From Salvator merianae (taxonomy: Eukaryota; Chordata; Lepidosauria; Squamata; Teiidae), in NCBI GenBank assembly GCA_003586115.2, contig QVOM02000119.1, positions 51,113,428 to 51,177,427 on the forward strand: DNA of 64,000 bases, in the 5' to 3' direction. Every line of letters starts with the position of its first letter. Within the stretch, counting starts at the first letter, position 1. Shown here in pieces: positions 46,787 to 57,765 of this stretch. Under the pieces are notes generated by a model. The model saw nothing but the letters and a program-made list of their open reading frames with translations. It had not been told where the DNA came from and did no database searches. The translations under genes and the position numbers were made by a program.

Positions 46787-48123
46787 ATCACTGCCCAATC
46801 AGTGCCTCCCAGCCTAACTTACCTCACAGGTTTGGTCTGGGGATAAAATTCATGAACTCTTTTAGGAAAAAAAAAAAGGGGAGGGAAGACAAAAAAGCTA
46901 TATGACAATAGCCAGATTTTGTTTTACTGCTTTTCTTTTTGTTTTCTGCTCCCCAAAACTCTGCTGTCCATGTGTCAGATCTGAAGCAGTTCAAGTAAAC
47001 TTGTTAGTTAGCAAATGCATAATGTTTGGGACTTACTTAATCTCTTGCATTTCTCACTTAACAGTAGTAATAAAAACTGCTGGTTATGTCCACACCTTAT
47101 TACTCCCTCCAATCTGCTGACAAATAATTGGCTTCCCACCAACCTTCTCTTGATCTCCAGACTGTTAGTCATTTGCAGTGGTGATTCCAACCATAGCTGC
47201 TGCAATTTTGTCCTGTCTTTATCCCCTATATTTCTCATGGGCAGAAAGAAAATGGTCCTTTGGTCATCCCCTTCCATCAGGGCAATGCAACAAGACTCCC
47301 AAAGAACCTAGCCCTTTTAGTTACCAAAGTCAAAGATTTAGCGCACTTTCTATTAACACAAGCATGATAGTTACCTGATGGGAGCAGAGCTAGAAAACTG
47401 CTTGGGTAATGAAGAGAAGTTACATGTTACTGATATTAGCTTTGTCAAAAGTCTTCAGCGTGGCTCTGCCCATAGATACCAAAATGTTTTCCACTGTAAA
47501 AATGCAGCAAAGCTGTGAGCACATTTAGGCTCCTTCCACACAGAGGGAAGGAAGAAGCCAGCTCAGTGGAAGAGAAGGCCTTGACACACTTTGGCCTCTC
47601 CAAGGCCAGTCAAGCTTCAAAGACAACCTCAGATCTAGGAATAATCTATGGTGGGGAAAGACCTGTTGTTCTGCACCACTGTAAAATTCTGTGCCAGTCC
47701 CTGCTGCTAAAGCTATCCCTTATTTCCTTCACACAGAAGTGAACAAAATTTCATGTCACCCTGTCTTTGCCAAGGTGGGAATCAACAGAAGAGGCAGGGG
47801 AAGTGCTTGTGTAAAAGGGTATGCCAGTAGTTTAGGCAAAAAATTGCAAAAACATGATGAAAAAAGGTTGATCAATACTAACGTGGTGGGCATAACATGC
47901 AAGAAAAAGAGGTAGAAGAATGGATGGATGGTGTCCCTTTAGACTGACCTTTTTTTAAACAAGAAGGTTATTCCCCTATTTTAACTTTTTAACAACTAAA
48001 ATATGCACTTCATAAAACTCAAAGAAATAATAATAATAATAACAGCAGTCAGTGATGAAAAGTGGTACTGGCCTTTAAAAACCAAATTGCATTAAAACTG
48101 AAGTTCAACATTAACAAAACAAA
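46787..48123. other. Unassigned stretch
   Basis: Several open frames of 60-98 codons overlap in different frames around 47000-47300, but none has family features or splice context. No transposon recognised. Confidence 0.4.
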
Positions 48124-48302
48124 GGCCCTTTCTGCACTTGGCCTTATTGTGGATTATATCCCGGAATAGGGACCTGCTATCCACATGCTAGTGTAAACTA
48201 TGAAAGGTCTTGCCCAAGCCTACCATAGCCTGCACTAGCATACAGATGGTAGGTCCCTATTCTGAGATATAATCTGGAATAAGTCCAAGTACAGAAAGGG
48301 CC
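48124..48302. mobile_element. Family A MITE, 179 bp
   Basis: Inverted ends GGCCCTTTCTGCACTTGGCC and the right end CCAAGTACAGAAAGGGCC. The interior is also inverted: ATTATATCCCGGAATAGGGA against TCCCTATTCTGAGATATAAT, and CTAGTG against CACTAG. AAA flanks both sides. Confidence 0.9.
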
Positions 48303-48447
48303 AAAGTTATACATTTTTAAAAATCCTTGCTTCAGGCAGACCTTTATAATACAGGTTAATTAAATACACTAGGATTTAGCCTTGTTGAAGCATTCTTTAG
48401 AGGAGTAAATGTTTCAATAAAGGTTTTTCTTTCTTCCCCACCCTCAG

Positions 48448-48473
48448 TTAATTAATTAATTAATTAATTAATT
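48448..48473. repeat. (TTAA)n microsatellite
   Basis: About six TTAA/ATTA units. Confidence 0.9.
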
Positions 48474-48559
48474 ACATTTTAACAGTCAAAATTAGCCATG
48501 CCTTCAAGCTGAGAAGTCATTCTATGCATAACATGTGCATCCCATGCATGTTTACATTC

Positions 48560-49020
48560 CTCCTAGGGCTCTCATAGTTGGTTGTGAATTTTCAGATTCA
48601 GCTTTCTGTCTTTGCTTGACAGAAACAAGCTTTTCTGCACTTGCTCTTAAGCCAGAAGGTCCAGAGGCCTCCCTTCTGCATGGTGAACTGCCATAAAGGT
48701 AGGCCCCACCCCTGCTAGTACGCTGCTGCATCTGCATTGGACGCAGCGTAGCCTGGTCCAGGCAGTCAAAATGGCTATCTAGACCAGGATACCAGTAAAT
48801 CTACTGGTGGGCCAGGGGCTGTTAGAACAGAACAGGGAGACATGTGGGAAGATGAAATATTCCCTGTTTCAGGTTTAACAGGGGGACCTATTTTGGTGGC
48901 ACATCAAATTGCACCACCAAAATGAGTCCCCCTGAGACCCCATCGGAGAACCCAGAAACTGACATCAAACAGTCTCCAGAGCCTATGCAGGAGTTGTCCC
49001 AAATCAACCTTCCACGTGTG
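48560..49020. repeat. GC-richer repeat-like block with a 21-bp hairpin
   Basis: 48879-48899 pairs with 48914-48934 (two mismatches, 14-base loop). The surroundings are GC-richer with GGCCCC- and CCAGG-rich motifs. Likely an old MITE, ends not found. Confidence 0.4.
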
Positions 49021-49042
49021 TGTGTGGGGGAAGCACCTCTGA

Positions 49043-49227
49043 GGCAGCTTTAAGATGCACTAGAGATGGTTCATAGGTGGAATCATTCACAGGCCAGTCT
49101 GCCCCTTCCACTCTCATAAATACTTTGGACTAGAAAAGGTGGGCTAGAGCTATGATGGGAACACGAGTGACACACACCACTATTTCAAAGGCAGTATTAG
49201 CCATTTTTGCTATTTGTGAATGTAGAC
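49043..49227. mobile_element. Family J MITE
   Basis: Interior GAGATGGTTCATAGGTGG, then CAGGCCAGTCTGCCCC and a right end GCTATTTGTGAATGTAGAC, parallel to 55660-55860 (CACCAGTCTGCCCCTACC ... GCTATGTGTAAACACAGCC). The left end is degraded. Confidence 0.65.
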
Positions 49228-49430
49228 TTTGTTATTTATTTATTTATTTGCATTTTTATCCTGTTCTGTACCCAAAGATGTCATGGAGGCTTACAACCAT
49301 AAAAAAGTGAAGACTACACACTAAAAACATACTAAAAAACAATAACAGTGCCTGAAAGAGGGGAGGGGAAGCTGTTTCCTCAGTCAAAGGCAGGGTAGAT
49401 AGATGTTGAGTATGATCAGGAATTAGCCCA
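49228..49430 (-). mobile_element. L2-like LINE 3' region
   Basis: TTATTTATTTATTTATTTGC, then CCTGTTCTGTACCCAAAGAT, then AGTGCCTGAAAGAGGGGAGG and CCTCAGTCAAAGGCAG. The same order as 54755-54920, so both are from one family. Confidence 0.75.
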
Positions 49431-49699
49431 ATAGAATTAGAGGATATTGGTATCCTCTACTTTTTTCTTGGGCTGAAGGAGAGATGGTACTTTGGACATC
49501 CCCTCCTACTATGGAATTCCAGCAGACTCCAGCACCAGGCACTTCTAGTTATCAAGGTCACAAATATGCTTCCTTGCCAGTGGGAGGAAGTCTACAATGC
49601 TTCAGAAGAACTGGTGTGGTGTTACGTTTTACTGATAACAATGCAGGAAACATGGGCAGTAGAAAGACTGCTTCTTAGTGTAGTGCAATGTATGTATTT

Positions 49700-50208
49700 G
49701 ACCTGTTCCAGATGCTGGCCAAATATTGCAGCAGCAAGCAATCTTCTGGAGAAAAGTTCCCCATCTGGAGCAATTGTTTGTGACCCCCACGCTGTCTGTG
49801 CACATTTTTGTGATGCGCACATTTGGGTATTTTGCCAGTGAACATGCATGAACAGCATGCATGCGCAGCTGTCTTTTTGGGCCCCGCACATGCACAATGG
49901 ACACACACATCTGGGTACTTCACCAGTGCAAAATACCTGGATGTGCATGATACCAATCCCACACATGCATGGCTGTCTTTTTCAGCCCATGCACATGAGC
50001 GGTGGCCACAGCAAAATAGCAGCTCCGTCTAGAAGATAAGTAATTGTGCTATTTTGGGAAAGCCTACCACAAGAGTCAGGTTTTCCCAAAATAGGCTATT
50101 GCGTGTTTTAGGGGGGATATAATGTAGCTATGGTAAGGTTGCCACAGATACATGTGGCAATCCCACCATAGCACCACCATAATGGTGCTATATAGTTTGG
50201 ATGGGGCC
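49700..50208. mobile_element. Family F MITE, about 509 bp
   Basis: Aligns along its length with 46339-46783 and, in complement, with 25285-25575: CCAGATGCTGGCCAAATATT, GGGTATTTTGCCAGTGAACA, TGCCACAGATACATGTGGCA, and a right end TTTGGATGGGGCC. Open frames of 69-114 codons inside are by-products of the repeat. Confidence 0.75.
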
Positions 50209-50323
50209 TTTGTCACTAGATTTCATTAATAAATTGAACTGAACATACATATGTCCAGCTATTTGAAGGAGTGTGACTGAGTATTCATAACATGACAGAT
50301 ACAAGATTCAAGCCAATCACAAT

Positions 50324-50503
50324 GGCCCTTTCTGCACTTGGCTTTATTCTGGATTATATCCCAGAACAGGGACCTGCTATCCGCATGCTAGTGGAGTTTA
50401 CAGCAGACTCTGCATGGGGCCTGCCATAGTTCCTACTAGCATGCAGATGGCAGGTCCCTATTCCAGGATATAATCTGGTTTAAGGCCAAGTGCAGAAAGG
50501 GCC
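50324..50503. mobile_element. Family A MITE, 180 bp
   Basis: Ends GGCCCTTTCTGCACTTGGC and GCCAAGTGCAGAAAGGGCC are perfect complements over 19 bases. The interior is as in the copy at 48124. Flanks AAT and AGC do not match. Confidence 0.92.
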
Positions 50504-50927
50504 AGCGTGTAGCTCAGGTGCTTAGCCACACCCTTTATATAAAAAAAACTACTGCCTTTTTTGGGACAGGTGAGGTTGAAATTCTGTTTAATCCATTTTC
50601 TGCTGCATTCATTTTACTTTTTTAAAAAAAATGGGAGAGCATTTGGAAATGTGACTACACATGAAATTCTAAGTGGCACAATAAATTTAGTACATCAGGA
50701 TTTAATTAGCTAGTTGACTTGCACACCCAGGTTGTGCCTAAAAGAGGGGAAAGTTTGAGGAGAACAGGAAGAAAGCATAAAGTTGCAACTCAGATGAGCT
50801 CAGTTCCCAGAAACGTATGGATGGAGGAACATCTCAGAAGTAATTAACAAACCCAGAAGACATCTGTAGCACATCTGACAAGAAAATAGTCTTCTGGGTT
50901 TCTTAGTTATTTCAGAGGTGCTCTTCC
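50504..50927. other. Unassigned stretch
   Basis: Short A/T runs only. Confidence 0.4.
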
Positions 50928-50990
50928 ATCCAAGTACTAAGCAAGTTAGGCCTGATAAATTTCTGTGATCAGACAGATTTAAATGCTGAG
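50928..50990 (-). pseudogene. 5S rRNA-like remnant (5S-derived SINE or pseudogene)
   Basis: CCATCCAAGTACTAAGCAAG, TTAGGCCTGA, then GTGATCAGACAGAT resembles, in reverse, the 3' part of 5S rRNA (TTAGTACTTGGATGGGAGAC region and upstream). Decayed, so either a 5S pseudogene or part of a 5S-headed SINE. Confidence 0.45.
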
Positions 50991-52004
50991 AAAGACTTAA
51001 TAGCTACCATTATGTGATTCAACTACACTGGTTAAAAGTTAATCCCACAACACTCTCTAACTCCGAAAGCCAAATATAGTGTTAAGTCTTTTTCCACTTA
51101 AACTGCAGCTTGGTCCAATGGCATTTAAGAAAGTCCAACCAAAGAAGGCACTAAATTTCATCAGATGTGCAGAAACAAAGGGAAATGTTCTCACAAAGCA
51201 AAACCAAGCCCAGAACAGTTGCCCAACAGTGGAATAATTTATGTAAAAATAACAGAACTTGTGAAATAATAAAAGAAAAAGTTGCTCTCGCACCTGAGTA
51301 TTAGCTAGTCATGCCTGAATGGAGCTCAAGGAAAACATCCCAGATCCATCTGGTGAAATAGAAGTTAGAAGAAATCTTCTATAATAATCTCAGGTGAATC
51401 ATGATTTCACGTTGCTCCTGTAATGGACTTCCCCATACCAGGGAGCTGGTGAGGACATGGATAATACCTGCTTGCTTCTCCACCTATCAGGCTGTCATCA
51501 GCCACTGTCTCATGATGTCCTTCAAGTGCCTTCTCCTCCACCTTCTCCATGGTGAAAGTGATTTCCACACTGCCCACCCATCCAGTAGTAGAACTCTGAG
51601 GCGAGGCAGCAGTTGAAGACTGGTCCTGGCGGGAGAATGCTAAGTCACTCAGTTACTTTGTCACTGGGTACCATTTTGTGACAGACACCTGAAAAACCCA
51701 AGCAAAACTACAGCTTGATGTTTACCTCTTGCCCTGATCTGGGAATGGACCCCAATCAGCATTAGGGATGTCAGTAGCACTACTTTACAGCTGTTTCACA
51801 GCAGTTTCACAACTTTTGCGACCATGCAGCTGTGCTGTCTGAGTAAAAGTCAGTCTGATTGAGACAGCTGTGAGTCAGTTCAGTTGGACAAATAGCTGCC
51901 AAATATCACATCAACAGGACAGGGCACCTTCAATCCCAGTCTCTCATCAGGAATCTTGTCTACCATCTTGGAATGGGTCATAGGTGTTAGTTAGAAGAGA
52001 GGGT
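50991..52004. other. Unassigned stretch
   Basis: No gene recognised. 51800-51910 has CAGCTGTTTCACAGCAGTTT-type short repeats. Confidence 0.35.
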
Positions 52005-52112
52005 TATATTTTAAGTATATTTTGCACTGTTTTATGGTTTCCATTGTTGTGAACCCACCATGGGACCTTCAACTGAAAGGTGGGATATAAATACTCAAAT
52101 AAAATAGTTATG
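52005..52112 (+). mobile_element. L2-like LINE 3' end
   Basis: TTTTATGGTTTCCATTGTTG, then AACCCACCATGGGACCTTCA, then AAGGTGGGATATAAATACTC and AAATAAAA. Confidence 0.75.
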
Positions 52113-52623
52113 TCACCCACTTAAATACAGTGATGACATGAAGGTTTCTGAGCATACCACCTGTATTTAGCTCCCACTAAACCAGTTCTTAGTAAAGTAC
52201 ACAGAACAAAGTAACAGTCCCACTATACATTTGTCACTCCTCAGCTCCTACCTGTGTGAACCCACTTGGCATCAGAATGCTATCCCTTCCCCCTCAACAT
52301 CTCCCCAGTTTTGCTGACACCTCTTTTCATCTTCACATATCCTTGACATTCTTCCAGATGCTGTAAATCTGTCTGCTTGTATACCTGTGTTAAATATAAG
52401 CCAAATGGAAAAAAGGATCCATACAAAACTAGGATCCAGACAAAACTTCATAACAGGTTTCAAGATAGGAAATGTTTGCCTGCTGGCACTCTGGGGGCTG
52501 GCCTTAAGTTGCTGTCAACACTGCATGTAAATGCAGCCTAAATAGAGAGAGAAGGACTTTTCTGCTGTTGAACTTCTCTTTACAAATGGTCTCACCACTG
52601 AAATGAAAGACAGCAGATATAAG

Positions 52624-52836
52624 GGCTGTGTTCACATACAGCAAAAAAAAAAAAAAAAAAAAAAGTGGCTCAAAAGCACCTTAGACGCAGTAGCCTCATT
52701 TTTAATCCAGATTTCCTAGCCTAGAAAGTTCATGAAGCGTGGAGGGGCAGACTGGCATGTGAACCATCTTGCCTGCAAACCATCCCTAAATTGCCTCAGA
52801 GGTGTTTTTCTTTTAAAACTGTATATTAATGCAGTC
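52624..52836. mobile_element. Family J MITE with internal poly(A)
   Basis: Left end GGCTGTGTTCACATACAGC, right end CTGTATATTAATGCAGTC in complement. A run of 22 A is at 52643-52664. The interior matches 46170-46320 and is the complement of 55640-55850. Confidence 0.75.
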
Positions 52837-53803
52837 TTATTTAAAACATTTGTCCACATATTTGTGCGTTACTAATGACTTATTATTTGACTATTCTTTT
52901 TAGCCATCCTGTTGCAAACCATGCTGGATGGAATAAAAATGTTTTAAATAAACATTTGTGATTGTCTAGAAAGCACATTTGGGGAACAGAAGGATTTTAT
53001 TACCCATAGAATAAAAACACAAAGGATTGAATTCTGAAGTCACATTAGGAGAAGCTGGCATTAAATTCTGAAGTTACAGAAAAGCAGGGAGGGAGACTGT
53101 TGAGAAATAATGCCACAACACATGACACAGGGAGTGCCAATCCTTCCAACAGCACTCACAGCTGAAATACAGCTATAAGCATGCCAGATGTGGACCACAG
53201 CACGATGGAGTTTAGATTCATAATATTTAGACTCCATGTGCTGCATGCACAGTCTCAGGTTCATATTATTTTAGATATTGTTATTATTTCCCTTTAAGAA
53301 AAAGCATCCCATCCCCAGATGCAAAAAAAAAACACCTTACAAAATAGCTGAGTATCTATCTTATTTACCACACTGCTGCCTACATTTGCCTCCCAAGCCA
53401 AGCAACACCTACTCTTACAAGTGCTGCCCACTGTTGGTCACTGGTCTTATCACAGAAGGAACCCCCCCCCCTCCTCTTTGCTTCTGTAAATAGTTTCCCA
53501 TTCGACCTAGCTTAAAGAAAGAGTGCTATGAAATTCTGAATGATGAAGAGGTGACCTTTCCAAGGCTTCAAAACAGGATAAGGCAAATGTTGGCACAAAT
53601 GCCTGTCATTTTGGACTCAAATTCACCCATAGGGCACCTCTTTAAGAGTGCCTGATCACCTACTTTTATTTCTACACAACATCATGGCAGCATACAAATG
53701 ACATTAAGACAAATCTACTGATACTCTGGAGAGCTATCACTAGTTAGATTAGGCAATACAAGCAGTGTTTATTCATGCAGTGGACAAGGGGAAATGAGAT
53801 GAT
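52837..53803. other. Unassigned stretch
   Basis: A run of ten C is at 53461-53470. No gene or transposon recognised. Confidence 0.4.
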
Positions 53804-53983
53804 GGTCCTTTCTGCACTTGGCCTTATTGCAGATTATATCCCAGAATAGGGACCTGCCATCCACATACTAGTGCAAACCATGAAGGGTCTTGTCCAGGGT
53901 CTACCATAGTCTGCATTAGCATGCAGATGGCAGGTCCCTATTCTGAGATATAATCTGGAATAAGCCCCAGTGTAGAAAGGGCC
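53804..53983. mobile_element. Family A MITE, 180 bp, TSD GAT (possibly GATGAT)
   Basis: Left end GGTCCTTTCTGCACTTGGCC, right end CCAGTGTAGAAAGGGCC. GATGAT directly precedes and follows the element. Interior inverted as in the other copies. Confidence 0.9.
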
Positions 53984-54164
53984 GATGATTGCCTTTGGTG
54001 GTACCAGTCTGCATTTTGACTCACTTTCTATCAAAGCACAGTTGGAACAATCAAAGCAAGTTACTAATTATAGCCTCTGTTCTCTCTGCCCCATTGCATG
54101 AACTGCCATTGAATACAAAGGGCAGTTTTGACTTGGTCTAAGATCCCTCTTTAATGTCACCCCA

Positions 54165-54705
54165 TTTGATAGAGCAAAACTGGAAAAAGTTCAAAAAAGG
54201 GCAACTAAGGTGATTAATGGGATTAAAAATCTTTTATCAGGAAAAGCTTCAGAGATGATAGAAGCATATATAATTATGCATATTTTATCCCTTTCCCCTT
54301 ATATTAAAACAGTGACTGAATGAAATTAAAATCTGAGCAAATCAGGACAGTCAAAAGGAAATAATTTTTTATACAATGCAAAATTTTTATAACATTTTTA
54401 TATTCACTAGCACAAGCTGCAATGTTAACTACTAGCTTAGTGGGGTTTAAAAACGGTTTCATGACAGTCAAGACAAACAATGGCTATTAGCCCCAATGGC
54501 AGGGTGAATACATCTGTAACGAAAATCAGGTATCTCTGAAAACCAGGTGCTGGAAGACTGTGAGCAGAGCAAGGTGTAAGCTTGTGTCCTATTGAAGGGC
54601 TTCCTTGTGCAGTGGGTTGGTCACTGTGTGAACAGACTGCTCGACTAGATGGTCTATGGGTCTGATCCAGGGGGGCATTTCTTACGTTCCTATAGTCTTA
54701 TGTCC
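54165..54705 (+). mobile_element. CR1 LINE 3' fragment
   Basis: AAACTGGAAAAAGTTCAAAA, then AGGGCAACTAAGGTGATTAA (the KLE-VQ-RATK segment of ORF2), later ACAATGGCTATTAGCC, GAACAGACTGCTCGACTAGA and GGTCTGATCCAGGGGGGC. A central part (about 54280-54440) is unrelated or decayed. Confidence 0.8.
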
Positions 54706-54754
54706 TTCATACAAAATAAATTGCATAGTTCGGGTGTAGTAAGGAATTTTGCAA

Positions 54755-55118
54755 ATCTTTATTTATTATTTATTTATTTTTATTTCTTTGTGTCCTATAC
54801 CCAGAGGTCTCAGGATGGGTTACAATAAAACTACTATAAAACACAATTAAAATGAATTCATTAAAACAACAAATAATAGTGCCAGAAAGGTGAGGAGAAG
54901 CTGATTCTTCAGTCAAAGGATACAGTAAAGAGGTGCATCTCCACCAGACATCTAAATGTATACAGTAAAGATGCCTCACCCAGCTCAGAGGGGAGAATGC
55001 TCCATAATCTGGGGGCTATCACCAAGAAAGTCCACTGTCTTTGAACTAATGAGGCTGGTGGCATAGCCAAGAGGGCCTCACTAACAGACCTTAAGACCTG
55101 GGCAGGTCTATATGGGAG
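54755..55118 (-). mobile_element. L2-like LINE 3' region
   Basis: TTTATTTATTTTTATTTCTT, then GTCCTATACCCAGAGGTCTC, GGTTACAATAAAAC, AGTGCCAGAAAGGTGAGG, then a CTCAGAGGGGAGAATGCTCC and AGAGGGCCTCACTAACAGAC region, a typical reptile LINE 3' UTR in reverse. Confidence 0.75.
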
Positions 55119-55119
55119 G

Positions 55120-55230
55120 CTTTCCTCTTCTTCTTCTTCTTCTTCTTCTCCTCCTTCTTCTCCTCCTTCTTCTCCTCCTTCTTCTCCTCCTTCTCCTCCT
55201 CCTTCTTCTCCTTCTGCTTCTGCTTCTTCT
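55120..55230. repeat. (CTT/CTC)n polypyrimidine microsatellite
   Basis: About 110 bases of CTTCTTCTCCTC-type repeat. The Arg- and Lys/Glu-rich minus-strand frames across it are artefacts. Confidence 0.95.
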
Positions 55231-55248
55231 GGACAACTGACACCTCAC

Positions 55249-55301
55249 CTTCCTCCCTTCCTTCCTTCCTTCCTTCCTTCCTTCCTTCCTTCCTTCCTTC
55301 C
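55249..55301. repeat. (TTCC)n microsatellite
   Basis: About 12 TTCC units following the CTT tract. Confidence 0.95.
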
Positions 55302-55624
55302 TGTACATACATATTCTATATTACTTCATAAATGAATCCACCAAAGCATACTTTTTAATCGCTTCCTTGTCTTCCATTGAATTGCACACCACCAAACCAA
55401 GTAAGCTTGCTTCCATCCTGTTGGTGGCTTTACACACCTTCAGACCATATTGTCAGTAATGGCCAGGGATGTGGGGCACACTAGAAGTACTGGGAAGTGT
55501 CACATTGGGCTCTGTTAAGTTTGTTTGAGGCCTGACAAATCAGCATGCAGCAATTCTGGGCATTTCCTGGTGCACTCACAGGTGCTGGCTGCTACTGCGG
55601 ATGAAAACTATACTATCAATCTTA

Positions 55625-55860
55625 GGCTGCATCTACAAGCAGTAAAGAAAAGAACCACTAGGGTGATTCAGAGATGGCTCAGAGATAGTTTGCAAGAGAG
55701 TTTGTTCACACACCAGTCTGCCCCTACCCCTCTCATGAAAATTCTAAGATAAAAGAAGTGGATTGGAGATGGGATGAGGACATTAGGGATACACACAACC
55801 ATCTTAAAGGTGATTTTGAGAGGCTTCCCCCCCTTTTTTTTGCTATGTGTAAACACAGCC
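55625..55860. mobile_element. Family J MITE, 236 bp, TSD TTA
   Basis: Left end GGCTGCATCTACAAGCAG, right end TGCTATGTGTAAACACAGCC. TTA flanks it at 55622-55624 and 55861-55863. The interior GATGGCTCAGAGATAGTTTG and CAGTCTGCCCC match 49070-49115. Confidence 0.85.
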
Positions 55861-55863
55861 TTA

Positions 55864-56660
55864 TCTTGGTAGTGTAGTAATGGGTTCCTGCTATGCAGAA
55901 CTGCAGCTAAATTTTCAGCTTTTAATTTTCAGTTAATTGGAATTTAGTACATTTGAACATATTTCTGGAGCAAGAAAACAGAATGAACAGAACTTGTCAA
56001 GTCATTTTGCCTTATTGCTGGAACTAGCAACATAGAAGAATTGTATCAGAATGTGAAAGATTAATGAAGAAAGAAAATTCATCTGAATAAATATTGGTGA
56101 AAGCATTAGAGTAATTGACTCCATTGGGACTGCAGTATTGTGAACCTAATAATCTATCACCATTTTAACAATCCTCTAGTCTGTCACAAAATAGATATAT
56201 AGCATTACATTTGCTTCCTAAGCAACATTTTATTACCCGCTAAGAACTTACAAGCACTGCAACAGTAAAAGATCATGAGATAATTTATGTATTTGCTTCT
56301 AGTAACAGTCTAGGCATAGAGTAATTTAATCACAGCTCACAGGGGAAACTTGAGATTGAAAGAGTTTCATGTTAGGGGTGAGGAAAGCCTTGAAATAGGA
56401 TGTAAAGAGATATCAAGCTAACGTATAGGTGCAATAGTCACAAAATAACTCTGTCTCTGGAATTTCCTGATTTATTTAACATTTTCTAGTGAAGACACCG
56501 AAAATAATTTAGAAATATGTAAAGAACATCAAGTACAAGAACATAAATATTTATTCTTCTGTGTTCTTTGCAGGCATATAAAAATAATAAACATTTATTC
56601 ATGAGAATTATATCCCACCTTCTGAAGTGGTCAAGGCAAGACACATTGTTCCATTCCCCT
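55864..56660. other. Unassigned stretch
   Basis: AT-rich, with no gene or repeat recognised. Confidence 0.4.
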
Positions 56661-57105
56661 CAAATTTATCCTCAGAATAACCCATTCTAGTTAGCCCATT
56701 CTAAGGTGGAAAGTGCAAACAGGCCCTTTGAGGGCTGGAACAGCCCCTTACCAGGCTACGAGCACTTGAGTGAAACTGGCCTGTCCAGGGCAGGCCCAAT
56801 TGCCATGAAAGCAGCCATGGCAACGTCTGGCCTTCGCCACGATGATCAGGATGCAGCATGTGACTGTGCAGCCACAGTCATGCTGCCACACCCACTCACA
56901 ACATTCACATCCAAAAGAGGGTGTGAACTTTGTTCACTGAAAGCCATCCAGCTGCTCCCAGCCATGCTGTGTAAAACATTTTAGTTCTACAAAGCTAGTA
57001 GCATCTTGGAACAGCTGGAGGTGCTCCCAGATGCAGTCCAATGTGCAGACGGGCCTATACAGTGAGCATCTGAAAGCTCACAGGCAGATAAGCATGAACA
57101 GGCCC
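56661..57105. mobile_element. Family C MITE remnants
   Basis: CCCATTCTAAGGTGGAAAGT, GCAAACAGGCCC (56726) is a family C terminus. A second terminus AGCATGAACAGGCCC ends at 57105. Between them GCCATGGCAACGTCTGGCC and CACATCCAAAAGAGGGTGTG match interiors of the copies at 41330 and 33304. It may be two copies or one rearranged copy. Confidence 0.6.
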
Positions 57106-57560
57106 TAAAAGTATCATCTCTAAGGCTTTTTAGTTTTAAAACATCAACTAATTAGTGAACTATCTTTTGAGAACTGAGGGCAAACTAAATATAACAAGAA
57201 TCCTCCAACTACATGTTAGAAGTAACAGCTCTGGTGGAAAATCCAAACATGGACTGTGGCAGTCAAGAGTATGGAAAAGTAAGGCTTATATTTGCTTTAA
57301 TAGGAAGGTTCCAATTGGTGTCAATAATAGCTTTCTTTTTATCTACAAGTAACAGCTCTGGGGGTCACCTCTCCAGATCAAGGCCATGGCATAAGAAATA
57401 GATCCCTTCTACCTACAGTTACACAATTCAGACAAATAACCACCTAATCACCCATTATGCACAATTCTATTAAAGCTATTAAAAGGCTGTAAGGGTATCA
57501 GTTCAAACAATAGCAGCAAAACAGCAAATAAATCAAGAAGGTATTAACTCTCAAGTCTTA

Positions 57561-57698
57561 GGCTGCATGCAGACATTACTTACTTAATCCTCTATATTTG
57601 GATATTCTGGAATAAAGCATAGATATTCCAGAATATCCATGCTTCATTCTGGAATATCAAAATAAAGTGGAATAAACAAGTGACATCTGGATGCAGCC
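57561..57698. mobile_element. Family B palindromic MITE, 138 bp, TSD TTA
   Basis: Ends GGCTGCATGCAGACATTACT and GTGACATCTGGATGCAGCC. The central arms TGGATATTCTGGAATAAAGC and GCTTCATTCTGGAATATC pair. TTA flanks it at 57558-57560 and 57699-57701. A TTA duplication is the preferred TWA target of PIF/Harbinger elements. Confidence 0.88.
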
Positions 57699-57701
57699 TT
57701 A

Positions 57702-57765
57702 TTACAGATCATACCCCAGAATAAGAACCTGCCATCCACATGCTAGTGTAGACTATAGCAGGCTC
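57702..57765. mobile_element. Family A MITE, left-half remnant
   Basis: ACAGATCATACCCCAGAATA, then AGAACCTGCCATCCACATGC and TAGTGTAGAC match the left interior of family A (53830-53880). Its outer end is replaced by the family B element, which may have inserted into it. Confidence 0.6.

Noticed and set aside
47008..47311. Overlapping 66-98 codon frames near 47 kb
   Set aside because: No splice context, no domain, and readable in several frames at once; chance frames.
49622..50039. Six overlapping frames of 63-114 codons
   Set aside because: All inside the family F MITE; His/Cys-rich reading comes from CATGCAC-type repeats.
48124..53983. Regularly spaced 180-bp repeats as a CRISPR-like or satellite array
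   Set aside because: Only three copies 2-3.5 kb apart, each a self-contained inverted-repeat element; the host is a vertebrate.
55091..55312. Arg- or Lys/Glu-rich minus-strand frames
   Set aside because: Produced by CTT/CTC and TTCC microsatellites.
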